Source: Neorhizobium sp. UBA3556
Lineage (GTDB): Bacteria > Pseudomonadota > Alphaproteobacteria > Rhizobiales > Rhizobiaceae
DNA length: 64,000 nucleotides
Assembly: GCA_002376235.1 (NCBI GenBank)
Contig: DFNX01000006.1
Span: 124,001 to 188,000 of the forward strand
Direction of reading: 5' to 3'
Both the position numbers and the translations under genes were made by a program. Below the pieces are notes generated by a model. It was not told where the DNA came from and did no database searches. It was given only the letters and a program-made list of their open reading frames with translations. The number at the start of each line of letters is the position of its first letter. Within the stretch, counting starts at the first letter, position 1. Of this stretch, positions 17,007 through 25,544 are shown piece after piece.

Positions 17007-18191
17007 TCAGTGCGCGACCGCATTCCGCTGGTATTCACGTGGGCTGCACCCGAGTTCACGTTTGAAAACGGTGTGCATGTATTGATTGCTGGTGAAGCCA
17101 CTCAACTCTGCCACTCTTTCCAGAGGAAGAGCGATATCTGTCAGCAGCTTCTGCGCCATCTGAAGTCGATAAGCCAGCATGTCGTCATGGACGGTATAGC
17201 CGAAGGCGCGACGGAAATGCGTTTCGAGTGTCGTGCGGGAAACTCCGACATAGGCTGCTACCTGAGCAACCTTTATGCCTTGGCCGGCGAACTGACGGAT
17301 GTAGTGGCGTGCGCGCATCACGTAAGGATCGTAAACCGGCTGGTATCTGGAAGACATCTGCGCGTTCAACCCGGCCGGCGGAACGATCACGCGGTTCTCA
17401 TCCAATGAGGCACCGATCAAACGGCGATGCAGCATGGCGGCAGCCGTCTGCCCCATGCTGCGCGTTCCCTGGCGTACGGAGCTGATTGGTATGCGGGTCA
17501 GCATGCGCAAAAGCGGGTCGTCGTCGATACCAACGATAGACACCTGTTCGGGAACCGCGATGTCGGCCAGTATGCACGCCTGCAGGATATGGCGGGCACG
17601 CGAATCGGTAACCGCGATCACGCCGGTCGGCTTCGGCAGGCTCTTCAGCCAGGCGATCACGTCGGCAAGGATATCGTCCCAATCCGGCCCGAACGTTCCC
17701 TGTCCCTTGAATATTTCAGGTTTGGCGCGATCCCGCGTGCAGAGCTTCAGATAGGCTTTCTCTCGCTCCTCCGACCAGCGGTATGAGCGGGTTTCCGGCA
17801 GACCGTAAAAGGCAAAGTGCGGCAGGCCCATATCGACGAGATGGGTATAGGCTTCGGTCACCAGCTTATCGTTATCTGTCGCCACGTAAGGGAAGTTCCG
17901 GGGATAGTCGGCATCCCGATGATAGGAACCGCCAACACCGATCACAGGTATCGATACTTCCGACAGCGCCTTGACGAAGTCGGGATCGTCAAAATCCGCA
18001 ATGATGCCGCTTCCCGACCAGTCAGAAATGCCCGCGACGCTGTCTCGAAAATCCTCGTGCAGCAGCATATCCCAAACCGCACGTGTCGATTTCACGTAAT
18101 CACAGACGCCTGCGATGATTTCGCGTCCGTAATTTCCGCGTGCCTTGAAGAGCAGCGCGACCTGATATTCATTGCGTTTTTTTGCGGTCAT
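17007..18191 (-). CDS. xylR: Xylose operon regulator XylR
   Basis: A 394-residue regulator built like E. coli XylR (392 residues): an N-terminal LacI-type sugar-binding domain (about 10-280, with VALLFKARGNYGREIIAGV and VSIVGIDDDPLLR) and a C-terminal AraC-type double helix-turn-helix (about 290-390, with VAAYVGVSRTTLETHFRRAF and VAELSGFTSNQYMHTVFKRE). The start at 18191 follows GGAGGATGAG; an upstream in-frame start at 18269 has no ribosome site. It is transcribed divergently from the xyloside importer and towards xylFGH, so it can plausibly activate both. Confidence 0.9.
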   Translation of the reverse strand: MTAKKRNEYQVALLFKARGNYGREIIAGVCDYVKSTRAVWDMLLHEDFRDSVAGISDWSGSGIIADFDDPDFVKALSEVSIPVIGVGGSYHRDADYPRNFPYVATDNDKLVTEAYTHLVDMGLPHFAFYGLPETRSYRWSEEREKAYLKLCTRDRAKPEIFKGQGTFGPDWDDILADVIAWLKSLPKPTGVIAVTDSRARHILQACILADIAVPEQVSIVGIDDDPLLRMLTRIPISSVRQGTRSMGQTAAAMLHRRLIGASLDENRVIVPPAGLNAQMSSRYQPVYDPYVMRARHYIRQFAGQGIKVAQVAAYVGVSRTTLETHFRRAFGYTVHDDMLAYRLQMAQKLLTDIALPLERVAELSGFTSNQYMHTVFKRELGCSPREYQRNAVAH

Positions 18192-18394
18192 CTCATCCTC
18201 CGTCAGACCCCGCTTTATCGACGCTATCAACTTGGCGGCGTTTGCAAGAAAAACCTTCGCATTCATCAAGACTGTTAAAAATCATAACGGGGGGTGCAAA
18301 ACCGCATGGTCTAGGCTCCAAGCATGAGCCGGGGGTGGAGCCTCGGTTCGGAGGGATCTGGCGTCTTCAGCCAGGCATATTGGAGGAAATTGTC
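18192..18394. promoter_or_regulatory. Divergent xylR / xyloside-importer promoter region
   Basis: A 203-base gap between divergent genes. A 7-base inverted repeat, GGCTCCA at 18314 and TGGAGCC at 18336, could form a hairpin in the leader of the binding-protein gene. I found no copy of the AATTGCGA palindrome seen before xylF, so shared XylR control is not supported by an identical site. Confidence 0.4.
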
Positions 18395-19648
18395 ATGAAA
18401 TCATTTTGCCTCGGGGCCGCAACGGTCCTGGGATTGACTTTGGCTGGCTCGGCGCTGGCGAATGATGTCCGCATGCTGGCGATCGAGCCGAATGTTCCGG
18501 AAGGCCGGCAGTATTATCTCGACGTCGCCAAGGCGTATGAGGCGGAAAACCCTGGTACGAAGGTGCAGTTCGATTTTCTCGACGACACGTCGTTCAAATC
18601 CAAGCTGCCGACGCTTCTGCAGTCATCCGCGCGTCCGGACGCATTCTTCACCTGGACGGGCGGCGTGTTTGCAGAACAGGCCAAGGCTGGTGTGCTGAAG
18701 GATATTTCTGCCGACTTCACCGATGCCGACCGCAAGAACTATTCGCCTTCCGGCATCCAGGCAATGAGCCATGACGGAAAGCTCTACGGCGCACCGATGT
18801 ATGCTGCGAGCGTCGTCCTCTGGTACAACAAGGCGCTTGTCGAAAAAGCCGGCGTCGATCCGAAGACGATCAAGAACTGGGAAGACCTGCTTGCCGCTTC
18901 CAAGAAGATCCAGGGTGCCGGCATCGTGCCGATCGTCATGGGCGGCAAGGACAAGTGGCCGATCGCGCTCTTCTACGGCCAGCTTGCTGCCCGCATCGCG
19001 GGGACCGATGGCGTAGCCGCGGCAGACAAGGGCGAGAACGAAGGCTTCAACAATCCGGCCTTCATTCAGGCCGGCGAAGCGCTGAAGCAACTGGCCGATC
19101 TGAAACCTTTCCAGCCGGGTTACATGGATACGACGCAACCCAAGGCCGCTGGCCTGTTCGGTGACGGCAAGGGTGCCTTCTATCTGGCCGGCAACTTCCT
19201 GGTCGGTGCGCAGGCGCAGAATTCCGCCTCGGGCAAAGGGCTTGGCGATGATCTCGACTTCATCACCTTCCCGGCGGTCGAAGGCGGCAAGGGCGACCCG
19301 GCCGACACGTTCGGCGGCGTCAACGGCTGGCTGGTGACGAAGGATGCGAGCAAGCCAACGGTCGATTTCCTCAAATTCCTGACCAACAACAAGAACCAAA
19401 CGGAAGGTGGCCGCCTGAAGATCTGGCTGCCGATCGGCACGGATGCCCAGTCCGGCATTGCCGACCCGCGCCTGCGCCGGATCGCCGAGGATCTGTCCAA
19501 GGCTCCGCATCACCAGCTTTATCTGGACCAGATGCTAGGAGCGAGCGTCGGTGCGGCCTTGAACGATGCTGCAGCTCAAATCGTCACCGGTGACATTTCG
19601 CCGGAAGAAGCCGCAGCCCTCGTGGAAGAAGCACGCGAAATGCGCTGA
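18395..19648 (+). CDS. Sugar ABC transporter binding protein, copy 1
   Basis: A 417-residue family 1 solute-binding protein (MalE/UgpB type). The start at 18395 follows GGAGG and opens a signal peptide ending near SALA, residue 22. Useful landmarks are LPTLLQSSARPDAFFTWTGG, DGKLYGAPMYAASVVLWYN and KGAFYLAGNFLVG. It heads a plus-strand operon that continues with a second, related binding protein, two permeases, a GH43 enzyme and an ATPase. The ligand is probably a xylo-oligosaccharide or xyloside, judged from the GH43 gene and XylR. Confidence 0.9.
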   Translation: MKSFCLGAATVLGLTLAGSALANDVRMLAIEPNVPEGRQYYLDVAKAYEAENPGTKVQFDFLDDTSFKSKLPTLLQSSARPDAFFTWTGGVFAEQAKAGVLKDISADFTDADRKNYSPSGIQAMSHDGKLYGAPMYAASVVLWYNKALVEKAGVDPKTIKNWEDLLAASKKIQGAGIVPIVMGGKDKWPIALFYGQLAARIAGTDGVAAADKGENEGFNNPAFIQAGEALKQLADLKPFQPGYMDTTQPKAAGLFGDGKGAFYLAGNFLVGAQAQNSASGKGLGDDLDFITFPAVEGGKGDPADTFGGVNGWLVTKDASKPTVDFLKFLTNNKNQTEGGRLKIWLPIGTDAQSGIADPRLRRIAEDLSKAPHHQLYLDQMLGASVGAALNDAAAQIVTGDISPEEAAALVEEAREMR

Positions 19649-19657
19649 GTGACGCCC

Positions 19658-19696
19658 CTGTGGTTGGCTTGGCTGCATAGGCTGTGCCGACCACGG
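19658..19696 (+). other. Hairpin between the two binding-protein genes
   Basis: GTGGTTGGC (19660) pairs with GCCGACCAC (19686) with one wobble, ten bases after the stop codon and with no T tract. It may stabilise the first binding-protein message or lower read-through to the second copy. Confidence 0.55.
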
Positions 19697-19793
19697 AGGA
19701 CAGGTAAGCAAGAGGCGAAGCGGCTGAGCTTTTCAATTTGCGCAGAATGGCGAGCAACTTCTGGCCGTGTGGTCACAATCGGAGGATCGTGAA

Positions 19794-21038
19794 ATGAAAA
19801 TGCTTTTGCGTGGGGCTGCGACAGCTCTGGGATTGATACTCTGCATGCCTGCAATGGCAGAGGACATAAACATCCTATCCATCGAGCAGAACGGTGCAAA
19901 CGGGAAGGAGTATTATCTCAGACTGGCTAAAAGCTTTGAGGAAGAAAATCCCGGCATTACAGTTCGGTTCGAATTTCTTGATGATGCATCGTTTAAATCA
20001 AAATTGCCAACACTACTGCAGTCCTCGGCTAGGCCGGACGCATTCTACACATGGACTGGTGGAGTTTTTCAGGAACAGGCGAAAGCCGGGATACTGAAAG
20101 ACATTTCGTCGGAAATGGACGCCGAGGCGCGAGCGGTCTACACGCCCTCCAGCATCGAAGCGCATCTGTATGACGGAAAGCTCTACGGAATTCCGCTTTA
20201 CGCCGCTGGTGTTGCCCTTTTCTACAACAGGGAGCTCACCGAAGAGGCGGGCATCGATCCGAATACGATCAAGACCTGGGATGATTTCCTAAGCGCGGTT
20301 CAGCAGATCAAGAAGGCCGGCATCACGCCGATCATTCTTGATGGCAAGGACAAGTGGCCGATCGCATTTTACTACAGCTATCTTGCCAGTCGCGTTGCCG
20401 GCACGGCGGGGATCAAACAAGCTGACGAACATGGTTTCGACAATGATGATTTCGTCAGGGCAGGGCAGCTATTCAAGCAATTGGTAGATCTGGAGCCATT
20501 CCAGCAAGGCTTTATGGATACCAATCAGAACAAGGGCGCCGGCCTATTCGGAGATGGTCGAGGCGCATTCTACCTTATGGGCAACTTCATGGTTGGTCAG
20601 CATGCGAAGAATTCAACTTCCGGAAAGGGGTTGGGCAACAAGCTTGATTACATACCTTTCCCGGCTGTTGATGGCGGCAAGGGCAATCCAGCTGATACGC
20701 TCGGTGGCGTAAGCGGTTGGCTGGTGACGAAGGAGGCCGCGCCGTCCACGGTCAAATTTCTGCGATATCTGACCAATCGGGAAAATCAACTTGAAGGCGG
20801 GCGGCTCGGTCTCTGGTTGCCTGTTGCAAACGATGCTCAGTCCCAGATCCAGGATCCACGACTGCGTGGTGTAGCTGAGCTGCTTGCCAAGGCACCACAC
20901 CACCAGCTTTATCTCGACCAGGCGTTCGGAGCCGTTGTGGGGGCAGCCTTCAATGACGCCGCAGCCCAGATTGCGACGGGCGAATTGACGCCTGAGGACG
21001 CCGCCGCACTCATCGAGGATGCACGCGCTCTGCGTTGA
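19794..21038 (+). CDS. Sugar ABC transporter binding protein, copy 2
   Basis: A 414-residue paralogue of the preceding protein; they align end to end with well over half of positions identical, sharing FKSKLPTLLQSSARPDAF, KDKWPIA and KAPHHQLYLDQ. The start at 19794 follows GGAGG; the signal peptide ends near PAMA. Compared with copy 1 the gene uses more A/T-ending codons (for example TTTAAATCAAAATTGCCA against TTCAAATCCAAGCTGCCG), so it seems to have a different history rather than being a recent duplicate. Several probable ligand-contact stretches differ. No separate permease pair is present, so it presumably delivers to the same channel. Confidence 0.88.
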   Translation: MKMLLRGAATALGLILCMPAMAEDINILSIEQNGANGKEYYLRLAKSFEEENPGITVRFEFLDDASFKSKLPTLLQSSARPDAFYTWTGGVFQEQAKAGILKDISSEMDAEARAVYTPSSIEAHLYDGKLYGIPLYAAGVALFYNRELTEEAGIDPNTIKTWDDFLSAVQQIKKAGITPIILDGKDKWPIAFYYSYLASRVAGTAGIKQADEHGFDNDDFVRAGQLFKQLVDLEPFQQGFMDTNQNKGAGLFGDGRGAFYLMGNFMVGQHAKNSTSGKGLGNKLDYIPFPAVDGGKGNPADTLGGVSGWLVTKEAAPSTVKFLRYLTNRENQLEGGRLGLWLPVANDAQSQIQDPRLRGVAELLAKAPHHQLYLDQAFGAVVGAAFNDAAAQIATGELTPEDAAALIEDARALR

Positions 21039-21107
21039 CAGCGCCAAGATGTCCGGCATGCCGAGAATCCGGCATGCCTCGACCACTCAGGAATATCGAG
21101 GAACGAC

Positions 21108-22040
21108 ATGACAACCATGACCGGCTCACGCCTGACGTTGAGCCCGACGGCGCGCATCGCGCGCATGCACAAGCAAGGAAAGCTGACCGCTCTCCTGCTG
21201 TTCCTGCCGCCGGCTCTCGTGCTGTTTACGCTTTTCGTCATCTGGCCGATCTTCAACGCCGCCAATCTTAGCTTCTTCAAGTGGAGTGGTTACGGCGCGA
21301 TCGACAATTTCATCGGCACGCAGAATTATCAGCGGCTCGCGAAGCACTCCGTCTTTCATCAATCTCTTTGGAATTCGGCGAAGCTGGTTCTAGCGTCGCT
21401 GTTCATTCAGATTCCCTTGGCCCTGACGCTGGCTCTGCTGATCTACAAAAAGACTTCTATCAACACCGCGTTCCGGCTGATCTTCTTTGCACCATTTATC
21501 CTCGCGGAGATTGCCTCCGGTGTGATCTGGAGCTTCATATTTGATGGTGACTTTGGGGTATCCGGCCAGATCGCCACCGCACTCGGCATCGAGCCTTTCT
21601 ATATCCTCGCCGATCGGCAATTCGCCTTTTTGGCAATCATCACCGTCGTGGTGTGGAAATATTTCGGCTACCACATGATGATCTTCATCGCCGCTTTGCA
21701 GGCGGTGCCGGATGATCTGATCGAGGCTGCCGATATTGATGGCGCGGGGCGCTGGCAAAAGGTCTTCTACGTCAAACTGCCGCTGATCATGCACGCGATC
21801 AAGCTCTCCGCATTCTTCGCCATCGTCGGTGCGCTGCAGGTTTTCGACATCATCATCCCACTCACTAATGGTGGCCCGTCTAACTCCAGCCATTCGATTG
21901 TCAGCTACCTTTACACCTACGGGCTGGCACAGCTGAATGTCGGTTATGGCGCCGCCGTGGGTGTTGTCCTGTTCATTCTTTGCATGGTGACCGCTTTCAG
22001 CTACCGGCGTCTCGCCATGGGTAAGGGAGGCGCGTTATGA
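21108..22040 (+). CDS. Sugar ABC transporter permease (MalF/UgpA type)
   Basis: A 310-residue inner-membrane permease with six predicted membrane helices, the first at about 28-50. The EAA loop is ALQAVPDDLIEAADIDGAGRWQKVFYVKLP, read in pieces around residue 200-230. GAGGAACGAC precedes the ATG. The stop overlaps the start of the next permease (ATGA). An N-terminal cytoplasmic extension of about 25 residues (LTLSPTARIARMHKQGK) is ordinary. It forms the channel with the next protein. Confidence 0.92.
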   Translation: MTTMTGSRLTLSPTARIARMHKQGKLTALLLFLPPALVLFTLFVIWPIFNAANLSFFKWSGYGAIDNFIGTQNYQRLAKHSVFHQSLWNSAKLVLASLFIQIPLALTLALLIYKKTSINTAFRLIFFAPFILAEIASGVIWSFIFDGDFGVSGQIATALGIEPFYILADRQFAFLAIITVVVWKYFGYHMMIFIAALQAVPDDLIEAADIDGAGRWQKVFYVKLPLIMHAIKLSAFFAIVGALQVFDIIIPLTNGGPSNSSHSIVSYLYTYGLAQLNVGYGAAVGVVLFILCMVTAFSYRRLAMGKGGAL

Positions 22041-22867
22041 ACCGTCCCGGCTTTTTCTTAGCGCTTGCCCGCGCTGCCGTTCTCTCGATCGTCGCGGCTC
22101 TCGTCATCGTGCCGCTCATAGCGACCTTCCTTGGCGGCTTCAAATCCGTCGGTGAGTTGAGAGCTTCGCCCTTCGGTCTTCCACCCGTCTGGCGCATCGA
22201 GACCTATACGGACATTCTCGGCGGGCCGGTTTTCTGGGGTTATATCCAGAACTCGCTGATCATTTCGTTTTCGGCCGTGTTCCTGACCTTGATGCTCGCC
22301 TCAATGGCAGCCTATGTTTTCGCGCAGATCCACTTTTTCGGCTCGAAATATATCCAGGCCTATTTGCTGCTGGGGCTGATGTTCCCGTTTGCCACGGCGA
22401 TCGTGCCGCTGTTCCTGCAGATCCGCGATCTAGGCCTCCTGGACAATCCGTTCGGCGTTATTCTGCCTCAGACGGCTTTCTCCATGGCTTTTGCGATCGT
22501 GCTTTTGCGCAGCTTCTTCCAGCAATTGCCCAAGGAACTGTTCGAGGCCGCCTATGTGGATGGCTGCGGTTATATCGGTTTCTTCTTCCGCTTCACCCTG
22601 CCGCTTTCGACGCCGATCCTTGCCACTGTCGGCACCTTCGTCTTCGTTCAGAGCTGGAACAACTATCTGCTGCCTTTGGTCGTGATCAACGACAGCGCCG
22701 GCTACACCTGGCCACTCGGGATCATGCGCTATCGCGGCGAGTTCATGGTCGAATGGAACCGCATTCTCGCCTTCGTCTCGCTGACCATTCTTCCGGCGCT
22801 GATCTTCTTCACCTTCACCCAAAAATACATCGTGGCCGGTCTCACCCGTGGCTCTGTGAAAGGATGA
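22037..22867 (+). CDS. Sugar ABC transporter permease (MalG/UgpE type)
   Basis: A 276-residue permease with six membrane segments and the EAA loop LPKELFEAAYVDGCGYIGFF. The C-terminus ends FTQKYIVAGLTRGSVKG, the signature ending of carbohydrate permeases of this family. It overlaps the upstream permease by four bases, and the GH43 gene follows after four bases, so transport and hydrolysis are translated together. Confidence 0.92.
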   Translation: MNRPGFFLALARAAVLSIVAALVIVPLIATFLGGFKSVGELRASPFGLPPVWRIETYTDILGGPVFWGYIQNSLIISFSAVFLTLMLASMAAYVFAQIHFFGSKYIQAYLLLGLMFPFATAIVPLFLQIRDLGLLDNPFGVILPQTAFSMAFAIVLLRSFFQQLPKELFEAAYVDGCGYIGFFFRFTLPLSTPILATVGTFVFVQSWNNYLLPLVVINDSAGYTWPLGIMRYRGEFMVEWNRILAFVSLTILPALIFFTFTQKYIVAGLTRGSVKG

Positions 22868-22871
22868 CCTC

Positions 22872-24506
22872 ATGACAGCAACAATCCGAAACCCGATCCT
22901 GCCCGGCTTCAATGCCGACCCTTCGATATGCCGTGCTGGTGACGATTATTATATCGCAGTCTCGACCTTTGAATGGTATCCGGGAGTGCAGATCCATCAT
23001 TCGCGCGATCTCATAAACTGGCGTCTCGTGACGAGGCCGCTCAACCGGGCATCTCAGCTCGACATGCGCGGTGATCCGGACAGCTGCGGCATCTGGGCCC
23101 CGTGCCTTACTTATTCCGATGGCCTTTTCTGGTTGATTTATACGGATGTAAAGCGCAAGAGCGGCTCGTTCAAGGATACGCATAACTATCTGGTCACCGC
23201 GCCTTCGATCGAAGGTCCGTGGTCGGACCCGATCTATCTGAACTCCTCCGGTTTCGACCCTTCGCTTTTCCATGATGACGATGGCCGAAAATGGCACATC
23301 AATCTCGTCTGGGATCATCGCGCAAAGCCTTCGCTTTTCGGCGGCATCGTTCTGCAGGAATATGACGATGTTCAGAAGAAATTGATCGGTCCTGTCTCCA
23401 ATATATTCCGTGGTTCTCCACTGGGACGTACCGAGGGACCGCATCTCTACAAGCGGGACGGGTGGTATTATCTCATTACTGCCGAAGGCGGCACCGGCTA
23501 TTCGCACGCGGTAACGATGGCCCGTTCCCGCAGTATAACTGGCCCATACGAACTACATCCGGACACGCATGTTATCAGTTCGCGTTTTCACCCCGACGCC
23601 ATCCTGCAACGCGGCGGCCACGGCGATTTCGTCGAAACCCCGGATGGTGACACCTACATGGTGCATCTGTGCAGTCGTCCGCTACCGGGCCTTTATCGGT
23701 CGGTTCTGGGCCGCGAGACATCCATCCAGAAATGCGTATGGGGTGACGACGGCTGGTTGCGGCTCGAGGGCGAGAAATTCGTGCCGCAGGATGAAGTTCC
23801 TGCCCCGAACCTGCCGGCGCATCCTTTCCCGGCAGAACCGGAGCGCTATGAGTTCAATCCCGACAACGGATTGCCGCTCGCCTTTCAGTGGCTGCGCTCG
23901 CCCTATCCCGAACGGCTGTTTTCCTTGACGGAACGCCCCGGCCATTTGCGCCTCTTCGGGCGAGAGTCGATCGGTTCATGGTTCGAGCAGTCGCTGGTCG
24001 CCCGGCGCCAGACGGATTTCGATTACGATGCCGAAACGGAAGTTGATTGCGATCCGACCTCGCATCTGCAGATGGCCGGACTGATCGCCTACTACAATCG
24101 GTTCGCCTACCATTATCTCTGCGTCAGCCATGACGAGAAGGCTGGGCGGTCGCTGCAGATCTTCTACTGCAACGGGCAGTGGCCGAACGGGATGACTATG
24201 CTTGGGCTGGACAATCCGATTTCCGTTCCGGACGGTCCGGTGCGGCTGCGGGTCGAGGTGCGCGGTGCGGCCCTGCGCTTCTTCTATATGAAGGACGGCG
24301 CCTGGAAGCGGATCGGTCTGGTTCTCGACAATTCCGTTCTCTCCGACGAAAGCGGAGAAGGGGAGCAGAGCAAGATCACCGGCTCCTTCGTCGGCATCGG
24401 CAATTTCACCGGCGCATTTGTCGGCATGGCGGCCCACGATCTCGGCGGGCTGGCAATGCCGGCCGACTTTTCGCATTTCACCTACAAGAACCTTCCCAAG
24501 GAATGA
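22872..24506 (+). CDS. Glycoside hydrolase family 43 beta-xylosidase
   Basis: A 544-residue enzyme with an N-terminal five-bladed propeller (about 1-315) and a C-terminal beta-sandwich (about 330-540), the layout of two-domain xylan 1,4-beta-xylosidases. The GH43 triad is visible: general base Asp16 in GFNADPS, Asp129 in GFDPSLF and general acid Glu188 in GRTEGPHL. No signal peptide is present, so it acts in the cytoplasm on imported xylo-oligosaccharides, releasing xylose; some relatives also cleave alpha-L-arabinofuranosides. It lies between permease and ATPase genes with gaps of four bases on either side. Confidence 0.92.
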   Translation: MTATIRNPILPGFNADPSICRAGDDYYIAVSTFEWYPGVQIHHSRDLINWRLVTRPLNRASQLDMRGDPDSCGIWAPCLTYSDGLFWLIYTDVKRKSGSFKDTHNYLVTAPSIEGPWSDPIYLNSSGFDPSLFHDDDGRKWHINLVWDHRAKPSLFGGIVLQEYDDVQKKLIGPVSNIFRGSPLGRTEGPHLYKRDGWYYLITAEGGTGYSHAVTMARSRSITGPYELHPDTHVISSRFHPDAILQRGGHGDFVETPDGDTYMVHLCSRPLPGLYRSVLGRETSIQKCVWGDDGWLRLEGEKFVPQDEVPAPNLPAHPFPAEPERYEFNPDNGLPLAFQWLRSPYPERLFSLTERPGHLRLFGRESIGSWFEQSLVARRQTDFDYDAETEVDCDPTSHLQMAGLIAYYNRFAYHYLCVSHDEKAGRSLQIFYCNGQWPNGMTMLGLDNPISVPDGPVRLRVEVRGAALRFFYMKDGAWKRIGLVLDNSVLSDESGEGEQSKITGSFVGIGNFTGAFVGMAAHDLGGLAMPADFSHFTYKNLPKE

Positions 24507-24510
24507 TCCG

Positions 24511-25509
24511 ATGGCCGTTGTCGAATATCAAAACATCAAGAAGGTTTTCGGTGCGGTTACCGTCATTCCGGATGCTTCGCTGCATATCCCGGACGGATCC
24601 TTCACCGTCTTCGTCGGCCCGTCGGGCTGCGGAAAATCGACCTTGCTGCGCCTGACGGCGGGGCTTGAAGACGCGACCGACGGAAAGATCTTCATCGACA
24701 CGCGCGATGTGACCGAGGAGCGGCCGACCGAACGCGGCATCGCCATGGTCTTCCAGTCCTATGCGCTTTATCCGCATATGGATGTGGCCGAAAATATCGG
24801 CTTTGCCCTGAAGATGGCCAAGGTTCCAAAGGCTGAGATCAAGGCGAAGGTGGAGGCGGCCGCCGACGTGTTGCAATTGACGCCACTTTTGAAGCGCAAA
24901 CCGGCGGAACTTTCCGGCGGTCAACGACAGCGCGTCGCCATCGGCCGCGCCATCGTGCGTCAGCCCAAGGTCTTTCTCTTCGACGAGCCGCTATCGAACC
25001 TCGATGCAGCACTTCGCACGCAGATGCGCGTCGAACTGGCGCAACTGCACAAGCGGCTCGGCGCAACGATGATCTACGTCACCCATGACCAGGTGGAGGC
25101 GATGACGCTGGCGGACCAGATCGTCGTTCTCAACAAGGGCCTGATCGAGCAGGTTGGAGCGCCGATCGATCTCTACAACAGACCAGAGACGTTGTTTGTG
25201 GCGGGCTTCATCGGCTCGCCGAAGATGAACTTCTTCACCGGGCCACTGGCCGCAGCAGCCGGCGCGCATACGCTTGGTGTCCGGCCCGAGCATCTGGAGG
25301 TTGATCGCAAGGGCGGACTTCTTTCCGGCAGCGTGCAGTTCTCGGAGCGGCTCGGTAGCGATACCTTTCTGCATGTCGCAATAGACGAGATCGGTATCGT
25401 CATTGCCCGTGCGGTGGGTGATGCGGTCTATGGGGCAGGGGAGACCGTATGGCTTTCCTACTCGCCAGAGATGACGCACCGCTTCGATGAAGCGGGCAAG
25501 CGGCTCTAG
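24511..25509 (+). CDS. Sugar ABC transporter ATP-binding protein (MalK/UgpC type)
   Basis: A 332-residue ATPase. Walker A GPSGCGKST is at 36-44, the signature is LSGGQRQRVAIGRAI, Walker B FLFDEPLSNLDAALR and the switch histidine VTHDQVEAMTLAD. The C-terminal TOBE-type regulatory domain (from about 235) contains GVRPEHL. The start at 24511 is four bases after the GH43 stop. It is the last gene of the xyloside operon. Sharing of such ATPases between sugar importers is common, so it may serve other transporters too. Confidence 0.92.
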   Translation: MAVVEYQNIKKVFGAVTVIPDASLHIPDGSFTVFVGPSGCGKSTLLRLTAGLEDATDGKIFIDTRDVTEERPTERGIAMVFQSYALYPHMDVAENIGFALKMAKVPKAEIKAKVEAAADVLQLTPLLKRKPAELSGGQRQRVAIGRAIVRQPKVFLFDEPLSNLDAALRTQMRVELAQLHKRLGATMIYVTHDQVEAMTLADQIVVLNKGLIEQVGAPIDLYNRPETLFVAGFIGSPKMNFFTGPLAAAAGAHTLGVRPEHLEVDRKGGLLSGSVQFSERLGSDTFLHVAIDEIGIVIARAVGDAVYGAGETVWLSYSPEMTHRFDEAGKRL

Positions 25510-25519
25510 CGGATGACAT

Positions 25520-25544
25520 CCTGCGCGCCGATCAGGCGCGCAGG
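25520..25544. terminator. Hairpin between convergent genes
   Basis: A perfect ten-base stem, CCTGCGCGCC with GGCGCGCAGG, and a GATCA loop lies between the sugar ATPase and the convergent FtsX-type permease, overlapping the latter's stop. There is no good T tract on either strand, so terminator function is probable but not certain. Confidence 0.5.
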
